From: Streptomyces olivoverticillatus
GTDB lineage: Bacteria; Actinomycetota; Actinomycetes; Streptomycetales; Streptomycetaceae
Assembly: GCF_014203555.1 (NCBI RefSeq)
Contig: NZ_JACHJH010000001.1
Coordinates: 792,013-856,012, forward strand
DNA length: 64,000 bases
Direction of reading: 5' to 3'
Part shown: one piece after another, positions 16,967 through 26,131 of the stretch
Layout of the letters: every line of letters begins with the position of its first letter
Position numbering within the stretch: position 1 is the first letter of the stretch
The notes under the pieces: model-generated
What the model saw: only the letters and a program-made list of their open reading frames with translations
Database searches by the model: none
What the model was told of the DNA's origin: nothing
Program-made: the position numbers and the translations under genes

Positions 16967-17920
16967 ATGGACTGGCTCACCCGCCTGCCGCTGATCGGCC
17001 CCGCCGTGGCCCGCGGCATGCGCACGCACGCTTGGCGCTCCTACGAGACCCTCGATCGTGTGAAGTGGACGCGGCTCGCCGCCGCGATCACCTTCACCAG
17101 CTTCCTCGCGCTCTTCCCGCTGCTCACGCTGGGCGCGGCCGTCGCCGCGTCCGTGCTCAGCGACAGCCAGACCCGGGAGCTGGAGCACCGGATGGCCGAA
17201 CAGGTGCCCGGGATCGCCGCCGGCCTGAACCTGAGCGCGCTGGTGGACAACGCGGGGACGATCTCCCTGGTGGCCGGCGCCCTGCTGCTGCTCACCGGCG
17301 TGAGCTGGGTGGGGTCGCTGCGGGAGTGCCTGAGGGCGGTGTGGGGGCTGGAGGAGAGCCCGGGCAACCCCATACTGCTGCGGTTGAAGGACGCCGCCGT
17401 GCTGGTGGGCCTGGGCGCGGTCGCGGTGCTGTCGGCCGGCTGCTCGGCGTTCGCTTCGGCCGCGGTGGACTGGGCCGCCAAGGAGATGGGCATCCCGCAG
17501 GGCGGCGCCGGGGGCGTGCTGCTGGCGGCGGCGGGGTTCTGCGCCGCCGTGCTGGCCGACTTCCTGCTGATGCTCTACGTACTGTCCCGGCTGCCCGGCG
17601 TGCTGCCGCCGCGCCGCCGGCTGCTGGTCGCGGCGCTGATGGGCGCGGTCGGCTTCGAAGCGCTCAAGCTCGTGATGAGCGGCTATCTGCGGGGCGTCGC
17701 GGCCAAGAGCATGTACGGGGCGTTCGGCACGCCCGTGGCGCTGCTGCTGTGGATCAACTTCATGACCAAGCTGCTGCTCTACTGTGCCGCGTGGACGGCC
17801 ACGCGGCACCGCGACGACGAGCTCACTCCTTCGGGCGACGCCGCACCAGCTCCGGCAAAGGGTGACGGCGGTGCACCACGAAGCCCGCGGCGGCCAGCGC
17901 CACCAGCGCCCCGGCCGTGA
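16967..17920 (+). CDS. YihY/BrkB family inner membrane protein
   Basis: 317 residues. Six hydrophobic segments and the family pattern: AWRSYETLDRVKWTRLAAAITFTSFLALFPLLTL at the first membrane segment, GVSWVGSLRECLRAVWG near residue 110, and the C-terminal KSMYGAFGTPVALLLWINFMTKLLLYCAAWTA. YihY (formerly mistaken for RNase BN) proteins are conserved envelope proteins of unknown transport function. The basic Pro-rich tail after about residue 280 lies antisense to the D,D-carboxypeptidase gene: the two converge and overlap by 98 bases, so the tail may simply reflect the opposite coding sequence. Confidence 0.85.
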   Translation: MDWLTRLPLIGPAVARGMRTHAWRSYETLDRVKWTRLAAAITFTSFLALFPLLTLGAAVAASVLSDSQTRELEHRMAEQVPGIAAGLNLSALVDNAGTISLVAGALLLLTGVSWVGSLRECLRAVWGLEESPGNPILLRLKDAAVLVGLGAVAVLSAGCSAFASAAVDWAAKEMGIPQGGAGGVLLAAAGFCAAVLADFLLMLYVLSRLPGVLPPRRRLLVAALMGAVGFEALKLVMSGYLRGVAAKSMYGAFGTPVALLLWINFMTKLLLYCAAWTATRHRDDELTPSGDAAPAPAKGDGGAPRSPRRPAPPAPRP

Positions 17921-19115
17921 TCCCGACCGCCGTCCACATCCCGTCGTCACCGCCGCCGGCAGCCGACGCCTGGGCACCCGCGCCGCCGCCCTGGCCGCCG
18001 TCGGCGCCGGGCTTGTCGGTGCCGCCCTCCGGCGGGACGAGCACGCCGACCGGCTTGACGTGGCCCGCCGCCTCGAAGCCCCAGTCCAGCAGGCGGGCGG
18101 ACTCCTTGTAGACGTCGTAGCCCTCGTTGCTCTGCGGGTTCATGACGGTGACCAGCAGCTTGCGCCCGTCGTGCTGGGCGACGCCGGTGAAGGTGTTCCC
18201 GGCGTTGGTGGTGAAGCCGTTCTTGACGCCCGCCATGCCCTTGTAGGCGGGCACGCCCTGGCCGGTGAGCAGCCGGTTGGTGTTCTGGATGGCGAAGGTC
18301 TCGCGCTTCTTGCCCTTCTTCTCCTCGGCCGGGAACTGGGCGGTGGCGGTCGCGCAGTACTCGCGGAAATCCGCCTTCTGCAGGCCGGAGCGGGCGAAGA
18401 GGGTGAGGTCGTAGGCGCTGGACACTTGGCCCTCCGCGTCGTAGCCGTCGGGGGTGATGACGTGGGTGTCGCGGGCCTGGAGCGCATCGGCGTGGGCCTG
18501 CATGTCCTGGACTGTCTGTGAGGCGCCGCCGTTCATGGCGGAGAGCACGTGCACCGCGTCGTTGCCGGACTTGAGGAAGACGCCCAGCCACATGTCGTGG
18601 ACGCTGTAGGTCGAGCCCTCCTTGATGCCGACCTGGCTGCTGCCCTCGCCCATGCCCTCCAGGTCGGCGGGGGCCACCTTGTGCTCCTTGTCCTTGGGGA
18701 ACTTCGGCAGCACGGTGTCGGCGAAGAGCATCTTCAGCGTGGAGGCGGGGGGCAGTTTCCAGTGGGCGTTGTGCGCCGCCAGCACGTCGCCGGACTCGGC
18801 GTCGGCCACGATCCAGGAGTTGCCGCTGAGCTCCTTGGGCAGGTCGGGGGCGCCGGGGCCGAGCTGCACCTGGGTGCCGGGCTTGCCCAGCAGCTCGCCG
18901 CCCACGGTGGACATGTGGGCGGGCGGCTGGATCGGGGGCTTGCCCTTGGCGTCGGCGCCCGGGCTCTTCGAAGCGGCCGGGCCGGGTGCGGGCGCAGCGA
19001 GGGCGGGGGCGGCCGTGGCGAGGGGCAGCAGCAGCGAGGCGCCGGCCAGCAGCGCCGCCGCGCCCCGGCGGCGCGTCGCGGAGTACCGGGTGAAGTGTGA
19101 TGTCGTCGTCGGCAC
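17823..19115 (-). CDS. D-alanyl-D-alanine carboxypeptidase (penicillin-binding, S11 family)
   Basis: 430 residues from the GTG at 19115. Signal-peptide-like start (RRRGAAALLAGASLLLPLATAAPALA), Pro/Ala-rich spacer, then the serine peptidase domain: SxxK as STLK (PPASTLKMLF), SxN as SGND (FLKSGNDAVH), and the third motif as KNG (VKNGFTTNAG) rather than the common KTG. A C-terminal membrane helix (MWTAVGITAGALVALAAAGFVV) with a short basic tail anchors it outside the cell. It should trim terminal D-Ala from peptidoglycan stem peptides. It is divergent from the small membrane protein gene at 19225. A longer in-frame N terminus exists but would run antisense through that gene. Confidence 0.88.
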   Translation of the reverse strand: MPTTTSHFTRYSATRRRGAAALLAGASLLLPLATAAPALAAPAPGPAASKSPGADAKGKPPIQPPAHMSTVGGELLGKPGTQVQLGPGAPDLPKELSGNSWIVADAESGDVLAAHNAHWKLPPASTLKMLFADTVLPKFPKDKEHKVAPADLEGMGEGSSQVGIKEGSTYSVHDMWLGVFLKSGNDAVHVLSAMNGGASQTVQDMQAHADALQARDTHVITPDGYDAEGQVSSAYDLTLFARSGLQKADFREYCATATAQFPAEEKKGKKRETFAIQNTNRLLTGQGVPAYKGMAGVKNGFTTNAGNTFTGVAQHDGRKLLVTVMNPQSNEGYDVYKESARLLDWGFEAAGHVKPVGVLVPPEGGTDKPGADGGQGGGAGAQASAAGGGDDGMWTAVGITAGALVALAAAGFVVHRRHPLPELVRRRPKE

Positions 19116-19224
19116 GGAGGTGAACGTACCGCCACCCCCCTGCCCGGAGGAGGGCGCCTCACGGCGGGCGGACCGCGAGGACCCGATAGGACCAGTCCCG
19201 GACCCCGAACGCATACTGAAACCC

Positions 19225-19515
19225 ATGGTGAATTCTTCCGGGGAAGCGACCCCTCCAACCCCTCCGGCCGCCGCGACCCTCTCGCGCCCCGTGTCCTGGT
19301 TCCTGCTCGCGTTCGGCGTCTGGAGCTGGGTCATTTGGGTCACTTTCGTCAAGAATCTATGGAAGGACGGCAGTGGGCTCGCCTTTGACGACGCGGGTGA
19401 CCCGACCGCGTACTTCTGGGTGCACCTGCTGCTCGCGATCACCTCGTTTCTTCTGGGGACGGGCGTCGGCTTGATCGGGTTGCGTGGCGTTCGGGCGTTG
19501 CGGCGTACCTCATAG
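19225..19515 (+). CDS. SCO4848-family small membrane protein
   Basis: 96 residues starting MVNSSGEATPPT. Two membrane helices (SWFLLAFGVWSWVIWVTFVKNL and AYFWVHLLLAITSFLLGTGVGLIGLRG) separated by a short acidic loop with GSGLAFDDAGDPT. This matches the small Streptomyces family that I know as SCO4848 family membrane protein. It always sits, as here, beside a D,D-carboxypeptidase, which suggests a role linked to the envelope, but no function is known. A GTG one codon downstream is an equally possible start. Confidence 0.8.
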   Translation: MVNSSGEATPPTPPAAATLSRPVSWFLLAFGVWSWVIWVTFVKNLWKDGSGLAFDDAGDPTAYFWVHLLLAITSFLLGTGVGLIGLRGVRALRRTS

Positions 19516-19619
19516 GCGAGTTCGGTCATTTCTCCCGCGATCACTTGGCCGATTTCCGGGACGTACGCGCGTTCGCGTGTTTACGGTGATGCGCATCACT
19601 GGGCGGGAGGGGCACGGGG

Positions 19620-21179
19620 ATGCGTGGGGTCCGGGTACGTGCGGGTGTGGCGGGTGCGGTGTGTCTGGCGGTGCTCGCGGCGGGGGCCGGCGGCTGCCGG
19701 CTGACCTCCGGGGATGACCGGGAGCCGATCGAGGTCGGCACGACGGACACGGTCACTGCGCTCGACCCGGCGGGCGCCTACGACGCGGGCTCCTGGGCGC
19801 TGTACGGCAACGTCTACCAGTCCCTGCTGACCTTCACCCCCGGCTCCAGCACGCCGGTGCCGGACGCGGCGCGGCGCTGCGGCTTCCGGGGCGAGGGGTT
19901 ACGGACGTACGTGTGCACCCTGCGCCCGGGGCTGAAGTTCGGCAACGGGCATGCGCTGACGGCGAAGGACGTGAAGTTCTCCTTCGACCGGATCACCCGG
20001 ATCCACTCGCAGCAGGGCCCGGCGCCGCTGCTGGAGACGCTGGCGAAGGTGGAGGTGTCCGGCGAGGACGAGGTGACGTTCCGGCTGCGGGTGCCGGATG
20101 CGACGTTCCCGTTCAAGATAGCCACCGGCGCCGGTTCGATCGTGGACAGCGAGCGCTACCCGGCGGACCGGCTGCGCACCGGCCACGACGCGGACGGCTC
20201 GGGTCCGTACACGCTCAAGGACTACCGGCCGGGCGCGCTGGCCGAGCTCGAGCCCAACGACCGCTACGAGGGCGCGGTCAAGGACGTCGGCGGGGCGGTG
20301 ACGGTCCGTTACTACGCGGACCCCGACCGGCTGGGCGAGGCGTGGCGGCAGCGCTCGGTGGACGTGGCGGCGCGCTCGATGCCGCCGGCCGACCTGGCGA
20401 AGCTCTCGCCCTCGGACTCCGGCGTCAGGGTCAGCGAGACCACCGCGGCCAACACGCGCTCCCTGGTCTTCAACGTGCGCGACGGCTCCCCGCTGAAGGA
20501 GACGGCCGTACGGCAGGCGGTGGCGGCCGTCGTCGACCGCGAGGCGATCGCCCGCGACGTGCACCTGCGCACGGTCGAACCCCTCTACTCCCTCATCCCG
20601 CTGGGCCTCACCGGCCACACCACCTCCTTCTACGACGCCTACCCGCAGCCGGATCCCGAGCGCGCGCGGCGCCTGCTGGAGCAGGCCGGCATCCCCCTGC
20701 CCGTCCGCTTCGGCATCGCCTACTCGCAGGGCGCGGCCACGGACGAGGAGGCGGCGCTGCTGAAGAAGCAGCTGGAGGCGACGGGCCTGTTCAGGATCAC
20801 CACCCGCCGGGTGGGCTGGCAGGAGTTCCAGGAGGGCTACGCCAAGGGTGCGTACGACGCGTACTGCGTCAGCTGGGTGGCGGACTTCCCCGACCCGGAC
20901 ACCTTCACCACGCCCCTGGTGGGCAACGGCAACGCCCTGCACTCCGGCTACTCCGACCCGCGCATCGAGCGCCTCATCCGCGCCACGCAGCAGAACGACC
21001 AGCGCAGCCGGGTCACCGAGGACTTCCGCAGCATCCAGAAGATCGTCGCGGAGGACGTGCCGATGGTGCCGCTGTGGCAGAAGAAGGACTACGTGCTGAG
21101 CAAGTCGTCGATCTCCGGCACGCAGTACCTGTCGGACGGCACGGGCATCTGGCGGCTGTGGCGGCTGGACCGGATCTAG
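19620..21179 (+). CDS. Peptide ABC transporter substrate-binding lipoprotein (SBP_bac_5), TTA-containing
   Basis: 519 residues. Signal peptide with lipobox AAGAGGC (Cys near residue 26), then a family 5 oligopeptide-binding fold: TALDPAGAYDAGSWALYGNVYQSLL, LRPGLKFGNGHALTAKDVKFSFDRI, and the C-terminal DVPMVPLWQKKDYVLS. Such proteins deliver peptides or other solutes to an Opp/Dpp permease; none is adjacent, so this is an orphan binding protein. Codon 94 (19899-19901) is TTA, the codon read by the bldA tRNA in Streptomyces, so its synthesis probably depends on bldA and rises late in development. Its stop overlaps the convergent MocR gene by 4 bases. Confidence 0.9.
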   Translation: MRGVRVRAGVAGAVCLAVLAAGAGGCRLTSGDDREPIEVGTTDTVTALDPAGAYDAGSWALYGNVYQSLLTFTPGSSTPVPDAARRCGFRGEGLRTYVCTLRPGLKFGNGHALTAKDVKFSFDRITRIHSQQGPAPLLETLAKVEVSGEDEVTFRLRVPDATFPFKIATGAGSIVDSERYPADRLRTGHDADGSGPYTLKDYRPGALAELEPNDRYEGAVKDVGGAVTVRYYADPDRLGEAWRQRSVDVAARSMPPADLAKLSPSDSGVRVSETTAANTRSLVFNVRDGSPLKETAVRQAVAAVVDREAIARDVHLRTVEPLYSLIPLGLTGHTTSFYDAYPQPDPERARRLLEQAGIPLPVRFGIAYSQGAATDEEAALLKKQLEATGLFRITTRRVGWQEFQEGYAKGAYDAYCVSWVADFPDPDTFTTPLVGNGNALHSGYSDPRIERLIRATQQNDQRSRVTEDFRSIQKIVAEDVPMVPLWQKKDYVLSKSSISGTQYLSDGTGIWRLWRLDRI

Positions 21180-22618
21180 GGCGTGTCCGCGGGTGCGGGC
21201 GGCAGCACCCGCAGCAGCGAGTCGAGGGCGCCGGAGAAGGCGTGCGCGGGCGGGGAGCCGTAGTTGACGATCAGGCCGTCGGGGGCGGCCGGGCCGGATG
21301 CGGCCGGGTGGCGGAAGGGGGCCAGGCCCTCCAGGGCGAGGCCCTGCCGGTCGGCGGCCCGGAGGGTGGCCTCCTCGGTGCCCGGCGGCAGTTCGAGGAC
21401 GGCGTGCAGCCCGGCGGCGATGCCGGTGACGCGGATGTGGGGGGCGTGCTCGGCGAGGGCGGCGACGAGCTGGTCGCGGCGGCGCCGGTAGTGCAGGCGC
21501 ACGGAGCGTACGTGCCGGTCGTAGCCGCCGCCGGTGATGAACTCGGCGAGGGTGAGCTGGTCGAGGGCGCCCGAGGTCCATTCCCCCGTGGCCTTCACCG
21601 CCCGTACGTCCGCGACGAGGTCCTCCGGCAGCACCAGCCACGCCAGCCGCAGGCCGGGCGCGAGCGACTTGCTGACGGTGCCGCAGTAGACGACGAGGTC
21701 GGGGGCCAGCCCTTGGAGGGCGCCCACGGGCTGGCGGTCGTAGCGCAGTTCGCCGTCGTAGTCGTCCTCCACGATCACACCGCCCGTGCGGGCGGCCCAG
21801 TCGACGACCGCGGCCCGGCGGGCGGGGTGCAGCGGGGCGCCGGTGGGGAACTGGTGGGCGGGGGTGAGCAGCACGCCCTTGACGGTCTTGAGCCCCTCCA
21901 GCTGCCCGACGTCCGCGCCGAGCCCGTCGACGGTCAGCGGCACCGAGCGCAGGCCGGACCGTTCGACGGTGTCGCGGTGGTACCAGAGGCCGTACGACTC
22001 CATGCCCAGCTCGCGCACGCCGCGCCGCCGCAGGGCCCGGCCCAGCAGTGCGAGGCCCTGGATGAAGCCCGCGCACACCACGATCCGCCCAGGGTCGGTG
22101 CGCACCCCGCGGGCGCGGGCGAGGTAGTCGGCGAGGGCCTCCCGCAGCTCGGGGCGGCCTCGCCCGTCGCCGTAGCCGAACGCCTCGTGCGGGGCCGCGG
22201 CCAGGGCGCGGCGGGCGGCGGAGAGCCAGCCGGCGCGCGGGAAGGTGGAGACGTCGCCGGCGCCGGGGCGCAGGTCGTGGGCGGGACGGGCGGCATCCGG
22301 GGCGGGGGCCGGGCGGGGCGCGGGCGGGCGGGGCGCGGCGCGGCGGGCCACGCGCGTGCCGGAGCCCTGGAGGGCGGTGAGCCAGCCCTCGGCGACGAGC
22401 TCGCCGTAGGCGTCGGCGACGGTGTTGCGGGCCAGGCCGAGGTCGGCGGCGAGAGCGCGGGAGGAGGGCAGCCGGGTGCCGGGGGCGAGCCGTCCTGAGC
22501 GGACGGCCTCGCGCAGGGCGCGGACGAGGGTGGCGCGCCGCCCGCACGGGCCGGTACGCAGGTCGAGGTGGAGGTCGACCCCTGGGACGGCCCGGGAAGT
22601 GGCCCGCTTTTCCGGCAT
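21176..22618 (-). CDS. MocR-type regulator (GntR HTH fused to aminotransferase domain)
   Basis: 480 residues. N-terminal GntR winged helix at about residues 20-85 (LVRALREAVRSGRLAPGTRLPSSRALAADLGLARNTVADAYGELVAEGWL) joined by an Arg/Pro-rich linker to a fold-type I aminotransferase-like domain. The PLP lysine region is visible as VVYCGTVSKSLAPGLRLAWLV, and IVEDDYDGELRYDR carries the Asp that binds the pyridine nitrogen. MocR proteins use PLP as a sensor, for example PdxR and GabR. It is divergent from an AhpD-like gene only 46 bp away, its most likely target. There is no pdx or gab gene nearby. Confidence 0.9.
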   Translation of the reverse strand: MPEKRATSRAVPGVDLHLDLRTGPCGRRATLVRALREAVRSGRLAPGTRLPSSRALAADLGLARNTVADAYGELVAEGWLTALQGSGTRVARRAAPRPPAPRPAPAPDAARPAHDLRPGAGDVSTFPRAGWLSAARRALAAAPHEAFGYGDGRGRPELREALADYLARARGVRTDPGRIVVCAGFIQGLALLGRALRRRGVRELGMESYGLWYHRDTVERSGLRSVPLTVDGLGADVGQLEGLKTVKGVLLTPAHQFPTGAPLHPARRAAVVDWAARTGGVIVEDDYDGELRYDRQPVGALQGLAPDLVVYCGTVSKSLAPGLRLAWLVLPEDLVADVRAVKATGEWTSGALDQLTLAEFITGGGYDRHVRSVRLHYRRRRDQLVAALAEHAPHIRVTGIAAGLHAVLELPPGTEEATLRAADRQGLALEGLAPFRHPAASGPAAPDGLIVNYGSPPAHAFSGALDSLLRVLPPAPADTP

Positions 22619-22664
22619 GGAAATGGACCATACCGGTGGGCTACCGGGCGCTTAGGCTCACCCC

Positions 22665-23138
22665 ATGAACACCGAGTCCACCGGCCACGCGCACGGTCCC
22701 CGCGGCAGCTTCCTCAAGCACGCTCCCGACGTCTACGAGGCGATCATCAAGCTCAGCCAGGCGTCGAAGAAGGGCCTCGACCCGGCGCTGATCGAGCTGG
22801 TGCTGATCCGCGCCTCGCAGCTCAACCACTGTGCGTTCTGCATCGACATGCACGTCAAGGACGCCCGCAAGGCGGGCGAGAGCGAGGAGCGTATCTACCT
22901 GCTCAACGCCTGGGAGGAGGCGGGCGACGTCTACACGCCGAAGGAGCAGGCCGCCCTCGCCCTCACCGAGGCCGTCACCGTCCTCACCGACGGCTTCGTG
23001 CCCGACGCCGTCTACAAGCGCGCGGCCGCCCACTTCACCGAGGCGGAGCTGGCCCGGCTGATCCCGCTCATCTCCGTCATCAACGTGTGGAACCGCATCA
23101 ACGTGACGCTGCGGACGCCCGTGGGCCACCTGTCCTAA
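22665..23138 (+). CDS. AhpD-like carboxymuconolactone decarboxylase family protein
   Basis: 157 residues, all-helical. The core LVLIRASQLNHCAFCIDMHVKDARKAGESEERIYLL holds the CxxC (CAFC near residue 58) and the following His of alkylhydroperoxidase AhpD-type proteins, which act as thiol-dependent peroxidases. The rest (TPKEQAALALTEAVTVL and INVWNRINV) also fits the CMD domain. Divergent from the MocR regulator, with which it probably forms a regulator/target pair; this pairing is frequent in actinobacteria. The reduction partner is not seen. Confidence 0.87.
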   Translation: MNTESTGHAHGPRGSFLKHAPDVYEAIIKLSQASKKGLDPALIELVLIRASQLNHCAFCIDMHVKDARKAGESEERIYLLNAWEEAGDVYTPKEQAALALTEAVTVLTDGFVPDAVYKRAAAHFTEAELARLIPLISVINVWNRINVTLRTPVGHLS

Positions 23139-23145
23139 GGCCTGG

Positions 23146-24120
23146 TTACGGCATCCACGCCTTCCACTCGTCGGGGTGGCGCTGCACCCACCGCTTCGCC
23201 GCCTCGTCCGCGGACAGCTTGTCCTCGGCGATCATCTGGGAGACCTCGTTCTGGTCGGCCTTGGTCCAGTGGAACTTCTCCAGGAACCGGGCCGCCTTGC
23301 CTCCCTTGTCGGCGAAGCCGGTGTTGAGGAACTTCTTGAGCGGGGTCGTCGGATAGGCGCAGTCGACGGTCGACGGGTCCTTGGTGCCCTTGTCGTCGCA
23401 GGCCTGGGTGTGCTCGGGGAGCCTCACCTCCACCAGCGGCACCTCGTTGAAGAGCCACTGGGGCTCGTACCAGTAGCTGAGGAACGGCTTCTTGTCCTTG
23501 GCGAACTGCTTGATCTGGGTGATCTGGGCGGCCTCGGAACCGGCGAAGACGACCTGGTAGTCGAGCTTGAGGTTGCTCACCAGCGCCTTGTCGTTGGTGA
23601 CGTAGGACGGGGAGCCGTCCAGGAGCTGGCCCTTGCCGCCGCTCTCGGGGGTGTGCAGCTGCGCCGCATACTTGTTGAGGTTCTTCCAGTCGAGGACGTC
23701 CGGGTGGGCGTCGGCGAAGTACTTGGGGACCCACCAGCCGATGTGGCCGGTGACCCCGAGCGGGCCGGCGTCGGTGACCGTCTTCTTGTCGTGGACGTAG
23801 CGCTTCTCCTGGTCCGGGTGGCCCCAGTCCTCGAGGATGGCGTCCACGCGGCCCTGGCTGAGCGCGTCCCAGGCGGGGACCTCGTCGACCTGCACGGTGT
23901 CCACGCGGTAGCCCAGTTGGTGCTCCAGCAAGTACTGGGCGACGGCCGCGTTGGCGCGGGCGCCCACCCAGGACTGCACGGAGAGGGTGACGGTCTTGGC
24001 GCCCGCCGCGTTGGCGTAGGGCGAGGCCTGCTTGGTCATGTCGGCCGCGCCGCAGCCGGTGGCCGCGGCGGCCAGCAGGCCGGTGACGGCCACGGTGGTG
24101 ATCAGTTTTCTGCGTGCCAT
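23146..24120 (-). CDS. Glycine betaine/choline ABC transporter substrate-binding lipoprotein
   Basis: 324 residues. Lipobox LLAAAATGC with Cys near residue 23, then an OpuAC-type (PF04069) fold: TVTLSVQSWVGARANAAVAQYLLE, DEVPAWDALSQGRVDAILEDWGHP, and many Trp/Tyr residues (GHIGWWVPKYF, SYWYEPQWLF) that would form the aromatic cage for a quaternary ammonium group. It is last in the five-gene betaine operon and one base from the permease gene, so the complex is binding protein, fused permease and ATPase. The unusually long loop with two cysteines (CDDKGTKDPSTVDC) may be a disulfide. Confidence 0.92.
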   Translation of the reverse strand: MARRKLITTVAVTGLLAAAATGCGAADMTKQASPYANAAGAKTVTLSVQSWVGARANAAVAQYLLEHQLGYRVDTVQVDEVPAWDALSQGRVDAILEDWGHPDQEKRYVHDKKTVTDAGPLGVTGHIGWWVPKYFADAHPDVLDWKNLNKYAAQLHTPESGGKGQLLDGSPSYVTNDKALVSNLKLDYQVVFAGSEAAQITQIKQFAKDKKPFLSYWYEPQWLFNEVPLVEVRLPEHTQACDDKGTKDPSTVDCAYPTTPLKKFLNTGFADKGGKAARFLEKFHWTKADQNEVSQMIAEDKLSADEAAKRWVQRHPDEWKAWMP

Positions 24121-24121
24121 C

Positions 24122-26131
24122 TCAGGCCTCCTTCGCCTTCGCCTTCACCGGCTGGGTCACCCGGTCGAGCATCAGTCCCAGACAGGCGATCGCCGTGCCC
24201 GCCACCAGGCCGGTGGCCAGGTCTCCCTGGGCGAGGCCGAAGACGACCTCGTATCCGAGCGCACCGCCGCCGACCAGGGCGCCGATGATGACGACGGACA
24301 GCACCAGCACCACGGCCTGGTTGACGGCCAGCAGCAACTCGGGCCTGGCGAGCGGGAACTGGACCTGCCGCAGCTGCTGGCCGCCGGTGGCGCCCAGTGA
24401 GCGGGCGGACTCCAGCGCGCCCGGGTTCACCCGGCGCAGGCCCTGGCTGACGATCCGGACGACCGCGGGCAGCGCGTAGACGACCGCCGCGGCAGCCGCG
24501 GGGGCGCGGCCGACGCCGAAGAGCGCGACGACGGGGATCAGGTAGACGAACTGCGGCATCGTCTGGAAGACGTCCAGGACGGGCCGCAGCAGCCGGTCCA
24601 CGCGCGGGCTGCGGGCCGCGGCGACGGCCACGGCGAAGCCCAGCACGAGGGTGACGGCGACGGCGGCCAGGACCTGGGAGAGGGTGTCCATGGCCGGGTC
24701 CCAGCGGCCCAGCACGCCGATCGCGGCGAGCGAGAGGACGGCGGTCAGGGTGGTGCGCCAGGTGCCGATGAGCCAGGCGAGGGCGGCGACGATCACGATC
24801 GTGCCCCACCAGGGCAGTGCCTGCAGGCCGTTGCGGAGGGGGTCGAGGATCCATCCCGTGTAGTGGGCGGCCCAGTCGGCGGAGCCGCCGATGCCGGGGA
24901 TGCCGCTGTAGAGGTGGTCGACCATCCAGTCCTTGGCGTGGTTGACGGGCGCGGCGATGGCCACGGTCCAGCCGTCCGGCCAGGAGGTGCCGGCCAGGCG
25001 GCCCAGGGCCACGACCGCGGCGGCAGCTACCGCCCACGTGGTTGCCGTTCGGGTGCGGCTGCGCGGTCGGTTGTGCCCACCCTCCCCCAGCCTCCGGCCG
25101 GGGGTGCCCCCAGCCTGCGGAACGCCTGCCCACAACCGGGGGCCGCGGCCCGATGTCGTGCGGTCCAGGACTATCGCCAGCAGGACGATCGGGATGCCCG
25201 CTGTCAGGGCTGCGCCCACGTCCACCGTCGACAGGGCCTGGTAGACGCGGTCGCCCAGGCCGTCGGCGCCGATGACCGAGGCGATGACGGCCATCGACAG
25301 GGCCATCATGATGCTCTGGTTGACGCCCAGCAGCAGTTCGCGCCGGGCCATCGGCAGCCGTGCGGTCAGCAGTCGCTGGCGGGCGGTGGCGCCGAGGGAG
25401 TCCACGGCTTCCAGGACGCCCTTGTCGGTGCCGCGCAGTCCGAGCGCGGTGAGCCGGGCCATGGGCGGGGCCGCGTAGACGACCGTGGCCAGCACCGCCG
25501 GGGCCACGCCGATGCCGAAGACGAGCACGACCGGCAGCAGATAGGCGAAGGCGGGCAGCGCCTGCATCGTGTCCAGGACGGGCCGCAGCACCCGGAAGGT
25601 CCGGTCCGACAGCCCGGCCGCCAGGCCCAGCAGCGCGCCCACCGCCACGGACGCCGCCACCGCGACGATCATCAGCGCGAGGGTGCGCATGGTCGGCACC
25701 CACATGCCGAGCGCGCCGCACACGGCGAACGAGGCGAGCGCGGTGACCGCCGCCCGTACGCCGGCCAGGCGCCAGGCGAGCAGCGAGGCACCGGCCGTCA
25801 CGCCCGCCCAGCCCAGGGCGAGCAGCACCACGTACACACCGCGCACCGCCGAGATGATGGCGTTGCTGATGTGCCCGAAGAAGTACAGGAAGACCCAGTG
25901 GCTGTCGCGGTTGTCGATGATCCAGTTGTTGGCCGTGGTCAGCGGGCCCTTGAGGGAGACCGTGAGGGCCTCCGGCCAGCTGCCGCTGCCCCAGCGCGCG
26001 GCGGCGAGGGGCGCCGCCACGGCGGTCAGGGCGACGAGCAGCATCAGCTTGCGGGCCGCGACGGGCACGGTGATGCCGGTCTTCGGCAGGGCCACGGTCG
26101 AGCTGGCGGGGCTGGTGGTACTGGAACTCAT
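24122..26131 (-). CDS. Glycine betaine ABC transporter, two permease domains fused in one chain
   Basis: 669 residues. Two homologous BPD_transp_1 domains occur in one polypeptide: the first has its EAA-like loop as [24 protein letters not shown] near residue 240, the second as [24 protein letters not shown] near residue 585. Each half begins with a similar block ([19 protein letters not shown] and [16 protein letters not shown]). The usual ProW/OpuAB is a single domain that dimerises, so the fusion replaces the homodimer. The linker, near residues 330-355, is written by a Streptomyces palindromic repeat (25068-25138). Its ATG overlaps the ATPase stop as ATGA. Confidence 0.92.
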   Translation of the reverse strand: MSSSTTSPASSTVALPKTGITVPVAARKLMLLVALTAVAAPLAAARWGSGSWPEALTVSLKGPLTTANNWIIDNRDSHWVFLYFFGHISNAIISAVRGVYVVLLALGWAGVTAGASLLAWRLAGVRAAVTALASFAVCGALGMWVPTMRTLALMIVAVAASVAVGALLGLAAGLSDRTFRVLRPVLDTMQALPAFAYLLPVVLVFGIGVAPAVLATVVYAAPPMARLTALGLRGTDKGVLEAVDSLGATARQRLLTARLPMARRELLLGVNQSIMMALSMAVIASVIGADGLGDRVYQALSTVDVGAALTAGIPIVLLAIVLDRTTSGRGPRLWAGVPQAGGTPGRRLGEGGHNRPRSRTRTATTWAVAAAAVVALGRLAGTSWPDGWTVAIAAPVNHAKDWMVDHLYSGIPGIGGSADWAAHYTGWILDPLRNGLQALPWWGTIVIVAALAWLIGTWRTTLTAVLSLAAIGVLGRWDPAMDTLSQVLAAVAVTLVLGFAVAVAAARSPRVDRLLRPVLDVFQTMPQFVYLIPVVALFGVGRAPAAAAAVVYALPAVVRIVSQGLRRVNPGALESARSLGATGGQQLRQVQFPLARPELLLAVNQAVVLVLSVVIIGALVGGGALGYEVVFGLAQGDLATGLVAGTAIACLGLMLDRVTQPVKAKAKEA
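25068..25138. repeat. Palindromic repeat inserted in permease linker
   Basis: Inverted ends CGGTTGTG (25068-25075) and CACAACCG (25131-25138) bracket a core starting at 25082 (ctcccccagc, then ggggtgccccc) that matches about three quarters of the 34-base repeat found twice in the MITE-like element at 44031-44248. The 71-base element is read in frame as the linker between the two permease domains. Confidence 0.6.

Noticed and set aside
18013..18021. TTGTCGGTG inside the D,D-carboxypeptidase gene
   Set aside because: No TAnnnT at 8 bases (CGGCGG instead) and it is deep within a gene.
25422..25430. TTGTCGGTG inside the permease gene
   Set aside because: The -10 position reads TCCGAG, and there is no gene start nearby.
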